64,000 nt of DNA, taken from positions 2,686,001 through 2,750,000 of the forward strand of contig NZ_CP019704.1 in the NCBI RefSeq assembly GCF_002005425.1, read 5' to 3'. Origin of the DNA: Polaribacter sp. BM10. GTDB lineage: Bacteria > Bacteroidota > Bacteroidia > Flavobacteriales > Flavobacteriaceae. Below are positions 1 to 8,149 of the stretch, one piece after another (the stretch's first letter is position 1; the number at the start of each line of letters is the position of its first letter). The notes under the pieces are model-generated. The model did no database searches. It was not told the DNA's origin and saw nothing but the letters and a program-made list of their open reading frames with translations. A program made the translations under genes and the position numbers.

Positions 1-158
1 AGATAAAAAACGCAGCTATAAAGGTAGTTTCTAAAAACGGAAAGATAAAAATAGATAGTGCTTTTTATCAAAAAGAATATCAGGAGTTAAATAGTAAAAA
101 CTTTAAAAAACTTACTATTACATCAAATAAAGGGAATATTTACTTAACGCACTTATAA
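1..158 (+). CDS. C-terminal end of an unidentified protein (5' truncated by window edge)
   Basis: An open frame enters from the left edge (first full codon at base 3) and ends at TAA 156-158, giving 51 residues with no stop. The tail is Lys/Asn-rich and ends in a beta-strand-like stretch (LTITSNKGNIYLTHL). I do not recognise the family from this fragment. It lies 42 bp upstream of lspA on the same strand. A promoter-like box sits between them, so lspA need not be co-transcribed with it. Confidence 0.55.
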   Translation, partial: IKNAAIKVVSKNGKIKIDSAFYQKEYQELNSKNFKKLTITSNKGNIYLTHL

Positions 159-173
159 AGATAATAATATTGT

Positions 174-181
174 TATTTTTG
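174..181 (+). promoter_or_regulatory. Candidate promoter -7 box of lspA
   Basis: TATTTTTG fits the Bacteroidota TAnnTTTG box and lies 19 bp before the lspA ATG. No convincing TTG -33 element stands at the usual distance, so the call is tentative. Confidence 0.4.
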
Positions 182-200
182 TGAGCACAAATTAGAAAAA

Positions 201-818
201 ATGTCAAAAAAGAAACTGGCAATATTTACAATAGTAATCGCTATTTTATTAGATCAAATTATTAAAATTTATGTAAAAACCAACTTTGCTTTAGGTGAAG
301 AGGTATTGGTTTTCGATTGGTTTCGAATTCATTTTACAGAAAATAATGGTATGGCAATGGGCTTCGAGTTTGGCGGTAAAGCCGGTAAACTATTTTTAAC
401 CTTATTTAGATTGGTGGCGGTTTCTGCAATAATTTATTGGTTAATTGGTAATATCAAAAGAAAAGTGCATAACGGTGTAATTATTGCGATTTCATTAATT
501 TTTTCTGGTGCAGTAGGTAATATTATAGATTCTGTTTTTTATGGTGTTATTTTCGATCATTCTAATCATCAAGTAGCAACATTATTTGCAGATAAACCAT
601 ACGGAAACTTGTTTTACGGTAAAGTTGTAGATATGTTTTATTTTCCTATTTGGCAAGGAACTTTACCAGAATGGATTCCTGTAATTGGTGGCGATTTTTT
701 TACATTTTTTCAATACATATTTAATCCTGCAGATGCTTTTATTAGCGTTGGTGTAGCACTTTTATTTATCTTTAGTAAACAAGCGTTTCCAAAAGAAGAG
801 CAAACAGTAAAAGACTAA
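201..818 (+). CDS. lspA: Lipoprotein signal peptidase (signal peptidase II)
   Basis: Inner-membrane aspartyl protease that cleaves the signal peptide of diacylglyceryl-modified prolipoproteins. The 205-aa protein has four hydrophobic segments (about residues 6-18, 66-84, 91-110, 178-192). Family motifs are visible: TENNGMAMG near 46-54, and the two catalytic Asp in VVDMF (D144) and NPADAF (D178). It is longer than E. coli LspA (164 aa) because of an insertion around residues 110-140, which is usual in Bacteroidota. The many lipoproteins in this window are its expected substrates. A DUF4230 gene follows after 31 bp and may be co-transcribed. Confidence 0.96.
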   Translation: MSKKKLAIFTIVIAILLDQIIKIYVKTNFALGEEVLVFDWFRIHFTENNGMAMGFEFGGKAGKLFLTLFRLVAVSAIIYWLIGNIKRKVHNGVIIAISLIFSGAVGNIIDSVFYGVIFDHSNHQVATLFADKPYGNLFYGKVVDMFYFPIWQGTLPEWIPVIGGDFFTFFQYIFNPADAFISVGVALLFIFSKQAFPKEEQTVKD

Positions 819-849
819 ACTTTTAGTATCTTTAGAAAAAGATTTAAAA

Positions 850-1455
850 ATGCGTTTTCTAAAATATGCTTTGGTGTTTCTCTTGGGTTTTATTCTTGCA
901 AAATTGTGGTATAAAAAAGAGAACAGTTCCGTTAAGAAAGAAGAAGTTCAGGTTGTAGTAAATTCTATCAAAAACCTAAGTAAACTTGTTGTTTCTAAAG
1001 GTGTTTTTTCTGAAGTTTATAATTATTCTGACTCAAAAAAATATTTTTACAATTACCTTTCATTTGATAAAAAAGCTATTGTAACTGTTACTGCTTCGGT
1101 AGAAGTTGGTTATGATTTATCTAAATTAGAAGTTCAAATAGATTCTATTGGTAAAACTATTTACATCAATAAAATACCGAAAGAAGAAGTAAATATTTCT
1201 CCAGACATTAAATATTTCGATTTACAGCAAAGTAGTTTCAATTCCTTTTCAAATTCTGATTTAAATAAAATCAATAAAAATAGTATTCTTAAAATAGAAG
1301 AAACTATAGAATTAACTGCTTTAAAACAAAAAGCAAAAGAAAGGCTTTTAGAAGAATTGTCTAAGATATATCAACTAACTGCAATTTATAATTGGCAAGT
1401 TGTAGATAATACAAAAGAAAATTTGTTGGATGGTTTTACCAAATTAAGGCAATAA
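850..1455 (+). CDS. DUF4230 domain protein, membrane-anchored
   Basis: The 201-aa protein has one N-terminal membrane helix (residues about 4-18, then KKEN). A soluble domain with alternating beta strands follows (AIVTVTASVEVGYDLSKLEVQID) and then a C-terminal amphipathic helix rich in Lys/Glu. This arrangement matches the DUF4230 family, whose function is unknown. The topology predicts a periplasmic domain tethered to the inner membrane. It follows lspA by 31 bp and ends at a strong terminator. The family assignment rests on remembered sequence pattern, not on a search. Confidence 0.75.
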   Translation: MRFLKYALVFLLGFILAKLWYKKENSSVKKEEVQVVVNSIKNLSKLVVSKGVFSEVYNYSDSKKYFYNYLSFDKKAIVTVTASVEVGYDLSKLEVQIDSIGKTIYINKIPKEEVNISPDIKYFDLQQSSFNSFSNSDLNKINKNSILKIEETIELTALKQKAKERLLEELSKIYQLTAIYNWQVVDNTKENLLDGFTKLRQ

Positions 1456-1456
1456 A

Positions 1457-1490
1457 AAAAAACCGATACAATTTGTATCGGTTTTTCTAA
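1457..1490. terminator. Bidirectional Rho-independent terminator
   Basis: The inverted repeat AACCGATAC / GTATCGGTT (1461-1469 and 1475-1483) has an A-run on the left and a T-run on the right. It can end transcripts from the lspA/DUF4230 side (+) and from the 58-aa gene (-). Confidence 0.9.
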
Positions 1491-1501
1491 AAAAATATTG
1501 T

Positions 1502-1678
1502 TTAAAAATCAACACCTGGATCTTCTGGACTTGAAGCTTGAGCTTTCTGCGGATTTAAGATCATATAAGTTCCTAATGCTGTTAAGGCAGCATATTTACC
1601 ATAATTACCTATTTTTTTTATTGCTTCTTTTCTAGTAATTTCTTGAGCAATATCTTGATTTTTCTTTGTGTCTTTCAT
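1502..1678 (-). CDS. Small conserved hypothetical protein (58 aa)
   Basis: A complete frame runs from ATG (1676-1678) to TAA (1502-1504). It is Lys-rich at the N-terminus (MKDTKKNQDIAQEITRKEAI), has a short hydrophobic stretch in the middle (YAALTALGTYMILNP) and an acidic end (SSPEDPGVDF). I recall very similar proteins next to large T9SS-secreted proteins in other Flavobacteriaceae. It lies 27 bp downstream of the T9SS giant and is probably co-transcribed with it. One short membrane or membrane-associated segment is possible. No function is known to me. Confidence 0.75.
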   Translation of the reverse strand: MKDTKKNQDIAQEITRKEAIKKIGNYGKYAALTALGTYMILNPQKAQASSPEDPGVDF

Positions 1679-1705
1679 GATTTCTTGTCTTTAAAATTAC
1701 TGTTA

Positions 1706-4700
1706 TTATTCTAAAATTATTTTCTTGTTAACCTTGCTGTTGTTTGCTCTTATATTTACTAAGTATACACCAGCTGCTAATTTTGGTAAAGAAATATTTT
1801 TAACACCAGTAGAGTTAAAAGATACTTGTTTAACTTTTTTACCCAACATGTTAAATATAGTTAGTTTTGTATTTCCTTCTGGTAAACCTGTAACTCTTAA
1901 ATTAGAATTATTTGTTTTAAAAACACTAATGTTATCTGGTTTTAAATTAGTTTCTACACTTAAAGATTTAGCAGATTTGGTATGAATGTAAAATTTACCT
2001 ACACCATTTACTTCCTCTGAAAGTGTAATTTTGTAATTTTCATTTGATAGATCGATAAAACGATTGTTTATTTTATCTTCTAAGAAAACATTGATGCTTT
2101 CTGGTATATTTAAACTTTCTACAGAAAAAGTTAATGTTTTATTAGCTTTAGAAATAACACCTACAGGAATTACCATGTTTTCAAAATCATTGTTTGGTAA
2201 GGTTTGTATAGCTAATTTTTCGCCATTGTTATCACTTATTAATTCAGTAAATACTGCAAAATCATAAGTAGTACCACCAAACATTTTAGAGTCATAACCA
2301 TTATCGTGTCCTGTTGTTTTTCCATCTATATAAAATACTTGTGTAGATGAGGTATTTTCTTCACTTTCTAATAATAATTTAAAAGAAGGTTTTGGTGCTT
2401 CTTTCATAAATGTTTCTGTACCTTGATGACTCTGATTATTTGTGAAAAAGATAACATTATCATCTGCATTTGCCTCTATAAAAAACCCTTGTGCAGGAGC
2501 AATTTCAATAGGGTTAGCATTATTATGAGTTATGTATTGTGTGCCATTCCAAAACCAAAATGTTGAATTACTAATAACCGAATTATCACTAGCTAAACCT
2601 GCAGAGTTAAAATAACAAGTATATGGATTTCCTAATAAGTTAAAATTATTTCTAGAACCAGTTCTTACCGGAAGAACATAATTAGAAGTAATTAAATTAC
2701 CTGTAATAGATACATCTCCAGGTGCAGCTAATTTTACAGAAAAACCGTAACCAGGAACTATACCTCCGGTAGAAGATAAATTAGCATATGTCCAAGGGTT
2801 GACTGTATTGTTTGTATATAAGCCAATACCTAAATTAGCGCCAGAACCTGTAGCAAATGTATGATTTGCAATAACATCTTGTTGCGTTTCTCCTGAAACA
2901 GGTGCGCCAACTAAATACCAATTGGTGGTAGGTAAATTTCTACTATAAGTCACTTTATTATTTGTTGTTACTGCTGCATTTGCAATTAAAGTAGCACCAG
3001 AAGCAATGTTTATAGAGTTTACTGTAACTGCAGAAGAAATTGTTGGGTAATTTGTGATACCAGTATTAGGAATTACAACACTAGCAGCACTTGTTGGTAT
3101 AGTATTCGTATCCCAGTTTCCTGCAGTTGCCCAATCGTTACTTAAAGTACCTGTCCAAGTTATTGTAGGGTTTCCTACATAGATATTTGCAGTACTACCA
3201 ACACTATTCAAAGTTAAGTTCGCATTATTTCCAGCATTATCTTGTAATGTTCCGCTATTAGCACTTAAGGTTCCAATTGCAATTCCATCAGTATCTAAGT
3301 CGCCCGATTGAACAGTATATCTAAAAAGTAAGGCACTAGTTCCTGAACCGCTTTGATAAACAGCTTGCTGAGTAGTTGAACCAATTGTAATTGCAATTTG
3401 TGGAGAACCACCAGTAGTATTTACTGTTATATTTTCACTTAAATTAACTGTAAAATCTAAGTTTTGACCTGAAGTGTAAGTTGCGTTTGCAGGAACAGAA
3501 ACACTGTTTACAGTAGGATTAACAGCATCAATAACAATTGCTTTATTATTACCTAAGGAATTTGCAGCACCAGGAGTTGGTAATGTTAAAGTAGCATTAT
3601 TTCCTGCAGCATCCGTAATTGTTCCGCTATTTAAAACTAAAGAATTAGTAGCTACATAATCTAAGTCAGCACTTACATCATCTGCTTGTACAGTATAATT
3701 AAAAGTTAATGTATTTGAACCACTACCAGAAGTGTAATTTACGGTTCTGTCTGTAGTACCAGTTTCTAAAGTAATTTGAGGAGTTCCTGTAACAGCTACG
3801 TTTTCTATAAATGAAACTGTAATTGCAATATTATCTCCAGCTTTATAGGTTCCATTTGCTGTAGAAGAACTTATACTAGTTACTGTAGGTGCAAGTCCAT
3901 CAATAACAATTGCTTTATTATTACCTAAGGAATTTGCAGCACCAGGAGTTGGTAAAGTTAAAGTAGCATTATTTCCTGCAGTATCTCTAATTGTTCCGCT
4001 ATTTAAAGCTAAAGAATTAGTAGCAACATAATCTAAGTCAGCATTTACATCACCTGCTTGTACAGTATAATTAAAAGTTAATGTATTTGAACCACTACCA
4101 GAAGTGTAATTTACAGTTCTGTCTGTAGTACCAGTTTCTAAAGTAATTTGTGGTGTACCTGTAACAGCTACGCTTTCAGAAAATGAAACTGTAATTGCAA
4201 TATTATCTCCAGCTTTATAGCTTCCATTAGCAGTTGAAGAACTTATACTAGTTACTGTAGGTGCAAACCCATCAATAACAATTGCTTTAATAGCACCTAA
4301 AGAATTAACTGCACCAGGAGTTGGTAAAGTTAATGTAGCGCTTTTACCACCTGCATCTAGAATACTTGTGCCAGCAGTTAAAGAATTTGTAGCCAAATAA
4401 TCTAAATCTGTACTTGTGTCACCAGATTGAACGGTATAAGTAAACAAAAGAGTATTACTTCCACTACCAGTTCCATTATAATTTATAGTTCTATCTATAC
4501 CACCAGTTTCTAAAGTTAACTGAGGTGTACCTATTACAGTAACATTTTCAGAGAATGCAACACTAATTATTATATCACTACCAACACTATATGTGCCGTT
4601 AGCAGTAAAAGAGTTTACTTGATTTACAACAGGTGCTATTGCACTTGAAATAACTGTAGTTGTATTATTAGTATCAGTAGCGGTTCCATCATTAATAACA

Positions 4701-5743
4701 ACAGTAAAAGTTGTAGTTTCTGACGTACTAGATCTGTTATCTGTTGGGTTAAAAGACAAAGCTCTTAACTTAGCTTGTAAATCTGCTGGTGTTGTACTGT
4801 TAATTGTATAAGGTCCTGAACCCGTTAAGCCAGTACCAGATAAAACACCTTTAGCATTATTGTCTAAAGTGATAGTTGCAGATAAATTATCTCCATCTGC
4901 ATCTGTTGTGGTTATTGAAGAAAAAGGTGATAAAGTACTATTGTCATTTACTGCTTGACCCGCAGATGTACCAGCAATTACCGGAGCTGTATTTCCCCCA
5001 GTTATAGTAAAAGATGTCCCGACAGCCGAGTATGCAATGTTATTGTCATATTCCCAGTTATTTAGATCCATAATAGCTGCCAAAACTGTTGCTTTGTCAC
5101 CAGATCGTAATGCTGTACTTTTATAGCGTGCATTGTCAACCTCACTTTGAGTACCACCACTAGGGAAAATACCTAGAGCATTTGTACCATTAGTTAATCC
5201 GGCTGGTAAAAATGAATTAGATGAGGATGTAGACAAGCTCCAAGCGTTACCTGGTGAACCTGCTACACCACCATTAGCATTGATACCAGAAATAAAATCG
5301 TTTTCTCCTGGGGTGCTGATGCTTTGATATATGAAAATATTATCACCAGCAGATCCAAGCATGTTTCCTCCTATGGGGTTATTAGCACCTGTACTGGTTA
5401 GTGTTGCTGTACCAGCCCCTGTGCTAGTAAAACCGAGTGAAAATGCTGTGGCTATAGATATTTCTTCACCCGCTGTAAATGAGGAGGTTGCTGTGAATTT
5501 TATAGCTGATTCATTATTCAATAAAGAGGAACCATTCCAAGCATCATCAGTTATAATAAATTCAGTACTATTTGCGATAGGCACTAAAAATACAAATGAA
5601 AATGAATCATCATCCATGTTAATTCGTGTAAGCGCGATATCTCCTTTTTCTAAAACTGTTTGGGAAAACTCTTTTGTATTTGTGAAAAGTAATATTAAAA
5701 ATAGGATTACTTTTAAAGAGGTTGAAAAATAATTTTGCATCAT
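1706..5743 (-). CDS. Large T9SS-secreted protein with Ig-like repeats
   Basis: The 1345-aa exported protein starts with a Sec signal peptide (residues 1-27, ending in EFSQ). The N-terminal domain (about 30-140) resembles lamin-tail-like modules (GDIALTRINMDDD). A cadherin/Ig-like module follows at about 255-365. Next come at least four bacterial Ig-like repeats of about 124 residues, two of them almost identical (see repeat entry). The C-terminal T9SS type A sorting domain (last ~75 residues) has the usual LTIFNMLGKKV and LAAGVYLVNI strands. That domain directs export through the type IX system and attachment to, or release from, the cell surface. Likely adhesin or matrix protein (inference). 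The collar gene lies upstream, with a terminator between them, so this gene should have its own promoter. Confidence 0.9.
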   Translation of the reverse strand: MMQNYFSTSLKVILFLILLFTNTKEFSQTVLEKGDIALTRINMDDDSFSFVFLVPIANSTEFIITDDAWNGSSLLNNESAIKFTATSSFTAGEEISIATAFSLGFTSTGAGTATLTSTGANNPIGGNMLGSAGDNIFIYQSISTPGENDFISGINANGGVAGSPGNAWSLSTSSSNSFLPAGLTNGTNALGIFPSGGTQSEVDNARYKSTALRSGDKATVLAAIMDLNNWEYDNNIAYSAVGTSFTITGGNTAPVIAGTSAGQAVNDNSTLSPFSSITTTDADGDNLSATITLDNNAKGVLSGTGLTGSGPYTINSTTPADLQAKLRALSFNPTDNRSSTSETTTFTVVINDGTATDTNNTTTVISSAIAPVVNQVNSFTANGTYSVGSDIIISVAFSENVTVIGTPQLTLETGGIDRTINYNGTGSGSNTLLFTYTVQSGDTSTDLDYLATNSLTAGTSILDAGGKSATLTLPTPGAVNSLGAIKAIVIDGFAPTVTSISSSTANGSYKAGDNIAITVSFSESVAVTGTPQITLETGTTDRTVNYTSGSGSNTLTFNYTVQAGDVNADLDYVATNSLALNSGTIRDTAGNNATLTLPTPGAANSLGNNKAIVIDGLAPTVTSISSSTANGTYKAGDNIAITVSFIENVAVTGTPQITLETGTTDRTVNYTSGSGSNTLTFNYTVQADDVSADLDYVATNSLVLNSGTITDAAGNNATLTLPTPGAANSLGNNKAIVIDAVNPTVNSVSVPANATYTSGQNLDFTVNLSENITVNTTGGSPQIAITIGSTTQQAVYQSGSGTSALLFRYTVQSGDLDTDGIAIGTLSANSGTLQDNAGNNANLTLNSVGSTANIYVGNPTITWTGTLSNDWATAGNWDTNTIPTSAASVVIPNTGITNYPTISSAVTVNSINIASGATLIANAAVTTNNKVTYSRNLPTTNWYLVGAPVSGETQQDVIANHTFATGSGANLGIGLYTNNTVNPWTYANLSSTGGIVPGYGFSVKLAAPGDVSITGNLITSNYVLPVRTGSRNNFNLLGNPYTCYFNSAGLASDNSVISNSTFWFWNGTQYITHNNANPIEIAPAQGFFIEANADDNVIFFTNNQSHQGTETFMKEAPKPSFKLLLESEENTSSTQVFYIDGKTTGHDNGYDSKMFGGTTYDFAVFTELISDNNGEKLAIQTLPNNDFENMVIPVGVISKANKTLTFSVESLNIPESINVFLEDKINNRFIDLSNENYKITLSEEVNGVGKFYIHTKSAKSLSVETNLKPDNISVFKTNNSNLRVTGLPEGNTKLTIFNMLGKKVKQVSFNSTGVKNISLPKLAAGVYLVNIRANNSKVNKKIILE
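3525..4640 (-). repeat. Tandem 372-bp coding repeats (Ig-like units)
   Basis: The phrase ATAACAATTG recurs at 3531, 3903 and 4275, an exact period of 372 bp (124 codons). The units at about 3525-3896 and 3897-4268 are nearly identical at DNA level. The third, at about 4269-4640, is clearly related but more diverged. This indicates recent in-frame duplication inside the secreted protein gene, so copy number could change by recombination. Confidence 0.9.
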
Positions 5744-5796
5744 TTTGTTTTTGTGTTGGTTATCATTATATTATAGTAAAATTATTTCCTAAAAGG

Positions 5797-5835
5797 AAAA
5801 AAGAAAATGAATACTGATATTCATTTTCTTTTTAA
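5797..5835 (-). terminator. Terminator downstream of the tail-collar gene
   Basis: The inverted repeat AAAAGAAAATGAAT / ATTCATTTTCTTTT is about 16 bp per arm with a short loop. It lies just past the stop of the collar gene and upstream of the T9SS giant, and so separates the two minus-strand units. Confidence 0.75.
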
Positions 5836-5848
5836 TAATTTATTTTGT

Positions 5849-6439
5849 TTAACTTCTGGAAGGAAAAACTCCTATTAAAGCAATCACATAATTAATGGTT
5901 AAATATGGTTGCATATTATTGAAAGCTTGTTGATTTCCAGTTGGAGCAATCGTAACATTACCAGCTACAGTAGCTGTACCATTAGCTAAATTTGCGTCAG
6001 CTGTAGCGTTACTATATACTTTGTTCGCTCCTGATATATTTGGGATAGCAAGTTTATTATTTGTTGGTTCATCTGTATTAGCTTCATCAGCTACTGCTGG
6101 TGTTGTAGATACACCTGCTGTTTGTGTAAAAGTAGCATTATGGCTATGATTAGGTAAATTATTTATACTTAAAGTAGTAATTTCAGTCCCTGATCTAGAT
6201 CCTAAATTTCTTTGAGATAATCCTGGTCCATGACCAGAACTAACAGGTGCTCTACCGCGTAAATCTGGTAATGCAAAAGTTGTTCTACCGTCTCCACCAT
6301 AAGTGGTTCCTAAAATTGAGAATAAAGCTGAGTTTTGTGCAATAGGTAATAATTGTCCGTTACATAATGCCCAACCTCTTGGGGCGAAGTTACCTGCGAA
6401 CATACTAATTGATCCTAATAATGGGTCTGCTGATGCCAT
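5849..6439 (-). CDS. Phage tail-collar-like protein (microcystin-dependent protein family)
   Basis: This 196-aa protein carries the tail collar signature near the N-terminus: LLGSISMFAGNFAPRGWALC, followed by NGQLLPI, LFSILGTTYGGDG, FALPDLRGR and NNLPNHSHNATF. Stand-alone chromosomal members are common in Bacteroidota. Their role is not known and their presence does not imply a prophage. There is no signal peptide or sorting domain. No other phage gene is nearby. The gene lies downstream of a response regulator, and a regulatory dyad is centred about 100 bp before its start, with a TATGTTTG box between. That suggests control by the neighbouring two-component system (inference). Confidence 0.88.
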   Translation of the reverse strand: MASADPLLGSISMFAGNFAPRGWALCNGQLLPIAQNSALFSILGTTYGGDGRTTFALPDLRGRAPVSSGHGPGLSQRNLGSRSGTEITTLSINNLPNHSHNATFTQTAGVSTTPAVADEANTDEPTNNKLAIPNISGANKVYSNATADANLANGTATVAGNVTIAPTGNQQAFNNMQPYLTINYVIALIGVFPSRS

Positions 6440-6475
6440 AATAATAAAGTTTTAGTTTAGTTAAAATATTGATAA

Positions 6476-6483
6476 CAAACATA
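6476..6483 (-). promoter_or_regulatory. Candidate -7 box of the tail-collar gene
   Basis: On the minus strand this reads TATGTTTG, matching TAnnTTTG exactly. It lies 37 bp upstream of the ATG and 48 bp downstream of the dyad at 6532-6547. Confidence 0.5.
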
Positions 6484-6531
6484 CTAATTAATGTGGCTCT
6501 ACTTTAGGGCGAAAGCACTCTTGTAAAAAAA

Positions 6532-6547
6532 CAGGTATTTATACTTG
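6532..6547. promoter_or_regulatory. Dyad operator copy 1 (upstream of tail-collar gene)
   Basis: The core is CAGGTATTTATACTTG, an inverted repeat CARGTAT-N2-ATACYTG; outer A/T bases extend it to nine per arm with one mismatch. The near edge is 93 bp from the collar start. Identical and near-identical copies lie at 8134-8149 and 9921-9936. The length and symmetry suit a dimeric NarL/LuxR-type regulator. The poly-A/T flanks could also form a weak terminator for the response regulator gene. Confidence 0.65.
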
Positions 6548-6555
6548 TTTTTATA

Positions 6556-7236
6556 TTATAAATTAAAATCTGGGGTAATTTCTATTAATTTCTTTTGAAT
6601 ACCATAAATTACCAAACCAGCCACGTTTTTAGATTGTGTTTTTAGTAATAAGTTATTTCTATGGCCTTCTACAGTTCTTGGACTTATAAAAAGTTTTTCT
6701 GCAATTTCTACAGTTGTAAATTGCTCGCAAATAAGTTCTAAAACTTCTAATTCTCGTTTCGATAGTAAGTTTTTATCTAAATCGCTTTTAATACGTTTAC
6801 CACTCGAAGAAATTATGTTTTCGTGTATTATTTTAAGTACTTTTTCATCATAGAAAAATCCTTTACTAAAAACTTCGTTTATGGTATGTATTACAGTTTT
6901 TGGATTGGTGTTTTTTAGCAAGTAAGAAGATGCGCCAACATCAATCATATTTGTTATAAAAGATTTACCATCGTAACTTGTTAAAGCTATAATTTTAATG
7001 TTTGGATGCGATTTATGTATGGCTTTGGTAGCTTCTATACCATTCATCTCTGGCATTTTTAAATCCATTAAAATTACATCAGGAAATTCTTCTGTTGTAT
7101 GAATAAAATTAAGTAATTCTTCACCATTACCGGCTTCAGAAACAACATTAAAATTAGGTTCTCTTTCTAATAGAAAACGCATGCCTTTTCTAAAAAGTTC
7201 TTCGTCATCTGCTATTACTATGTTAATTTTACTCAT
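6556..7236 (-). CDS. NarL/FixJ-family response regulator
   Basis: This 226-aa cytoplasmic regulator has a receiver domain (residues 4-120) with the acidic pair D10/D11, phospho-acceptor D58 in VILMDLKMPEMNG, and the conserved Thr and Lys (ALTSYDG, LLKN). A LuxR-type helix-turn-helix follows at about 158-215 (LSKRELEVLELI, then TVEIAEKLFISPRTVEGHR). It is 12 bp downstream of a histidine kinase gene, so the two form an operon. Three dyads in the surrounding 3.5 kb are the natural candidates for its binding sites, including one upstream of its own operon. Confidence 0.95.
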   Translation of the reverse strand: MSKINIVIADDEELFRKGMRFLLEREPNFNVVSEAGNGEELLNFIHTTEEFPDVILMDLKMPEMNGIEATKAIHKSHPNIKIIALTSYDGKSFITNMIDVGASSYLLKNTNPKTVIHTINEVFSKGFFYDEKVLKIIHENIISSSGKRIKSDLDKNLLSKRELEVLELICEQFTTVEIAEKLFISPRTVEGHRNNLLLKTQSKNVAGLVIYGIQKKLIEITPDFNL

Positions 7237-7248
7237 AACCTTAGGGTA

Positions 7249-8040
7249 TTATATTGTAATTAAAATTTTAAAACCTTCGTTTTGTTTACTTTTTAATTGA
7301 AATTGACCATTTAGTAAAGACACTCTACTTTCTATATTTTTTATGCCAAGGCCTTTTTTATTTTCTATGTTTTCAGAGTTAAAACCGATACCGTCATCTG
7401 CATAATCAAAATATAGTTTGTTACTGTTATAATTAATTTTGATGCTACAATTTCTAGCTTTACCATGTCTAACAGAGTTGTTAATTAGCTCTTGGGTAAT
7501 TCTAAATAAATGCAATTCATTTTGTGGTGATAAATGTTTCTTTGGATATAAAATTTTATAATCAATATTAATTTTTCTGCTATTATTAAAACTGTCTGCT
7601 AGTTCTTCTATGGCATCTTTTAAACCAAACTGAGCCAAAATTGGAGGCAAAAGATTGTGTGCAATTTTTCTAGCGCTTTCTAGAGTTTTATCTGTTACAT
7701 CTAAAATACCTTCGTTAACAAATAAGTATTCTTCTGGGCTTAAGTCTCCGTCTTTTAAAAGATTTGCGTTTAAATTGATAACATTTAGTTTAGAACTAAT
7801 ATCGTCATGTAAATCTTGTGCAATTCTTTTGCGTTCTTCTTCTTGTGTTACTATTATAGATTGTATTATTTCTTTTTGATGGTTTATTTGCAAAGTTTTT
7901 TTCTCTAACTCTTTTGCTACTATTTTTTTTCTTGAGAAAAAGAAAAATAAAAGTAGGGCGGCTCCCATTAAGAGGAGTAATAAAACACCTATTAGTACAA
8001 TAACAATCACTTGATCTTCTTTAGCAAAGAATTCTTCCAT
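7249..8040 (-). CDS. Sensor histidine kinase, HisKA_3 type, with one TM helix and no sensor domain
   Basis: The 263-aa protein has an N-terminal transmembrane helix (about 10-36) followed directly by a coiled coil. The HisKA_3 dimerisation domain holds phospho-acceptor H78 in RIAQDLHDDIS. The ATPase domain has the N-box (ELINNSVRHGKA) and the G-box (ADDGIGFN, KGLGIKNIESR). Only a few residues lie outside the membrane, so it has no extracellular sensor domain and probably takes its signal through the membrane or from a partner protein. The nearby 7-TM protein is a candidate partner (inference). It is paired with the response regulator 12 bp downstream. A dyad lies 94 bp before its start, which suggests autoregulation. 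Confidence 0.94.
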   Translation of the reverse strand: MEEFFAKEDQVIVIVLIGVLLLLLMGAALLLFFFFSRKKIVAKELEKKTLQINHQKEIIQSIIVTQEEERKRIAQDLHDDISSKLNVINLNANLLKDGDLSPEEYLFVNEGILDVTDKTLESARKIAHNLLPPILAQFGLKDAIEELADSFNNSRKINIDYKILYPKKHLSPQNELHLFRITQELINNSVRHGKARNCSIKINYNSNKLYFDYADDGIGFNSENIENKKGLGIKNIESRVSLLNGQFQLKSKQNEGFKILITI

Positions 8041-8063
8041 AAGGGGTTTTTGAAAAGTAAAAA

Positions 8064-8071
8064 CGAAATTA
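8064..8071 (-). promoter_or_regulatory. Candidate -7 box of the histidine kinase operon
   Basis: On the minus strand this reads TAATTTCG, one mismatch from TAnnTTTG. It lies 24 bp before the kinase ATG and 62 bp from the dyad at 8134-8149. Confidence 0.35.
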
Positions 8072-8133
8072 AGGAAAAATTTTTATTTAAAAGTAGTTGA
8101 AAATTAGCGATATAAAAAACCTAAGATAAAAAA

Positions 8134-8149
8134 CAGGTATTTATACTTG
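8134..8149. promoter_or_regulatory. Dyad operator copy 2 (upstream of histidine kinase operon)
   Basis: Sequence CAGGTATTTATACTTG, identical to copy 1 over the core and over two extra bases on each side. The near edge is 94 bp upstream of the kinase start. It overlaps the stop codon (8141-8143) of the upstream membrane protein gene, so coding constraint does not explain its conservation. Confidence 0.65.

Noticed and set aside
1725..2267. Plus-strand open frames inside the T9SS giant
   Set aside because: They are antisense shadows of a long, well-supported minus-strand gene and have no family features.
5849..6439. Prophage remnant, suggested by the tail-collar domain
   Set aside because: No other phage gene, integrase, att site or tRNA is nearby, and stand-alone tail-collar genes are common in Bacteroidota chromosomes.
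6521..6555. Dyad at 6532-6547 as only a terminator of the response regulator gene
   Set aside because: The same core occurs upstream of the kinase gene and the 132-aa gene, outside terminator positions, so a regulatory role explains it better; a secondary terminator role is not excluded.
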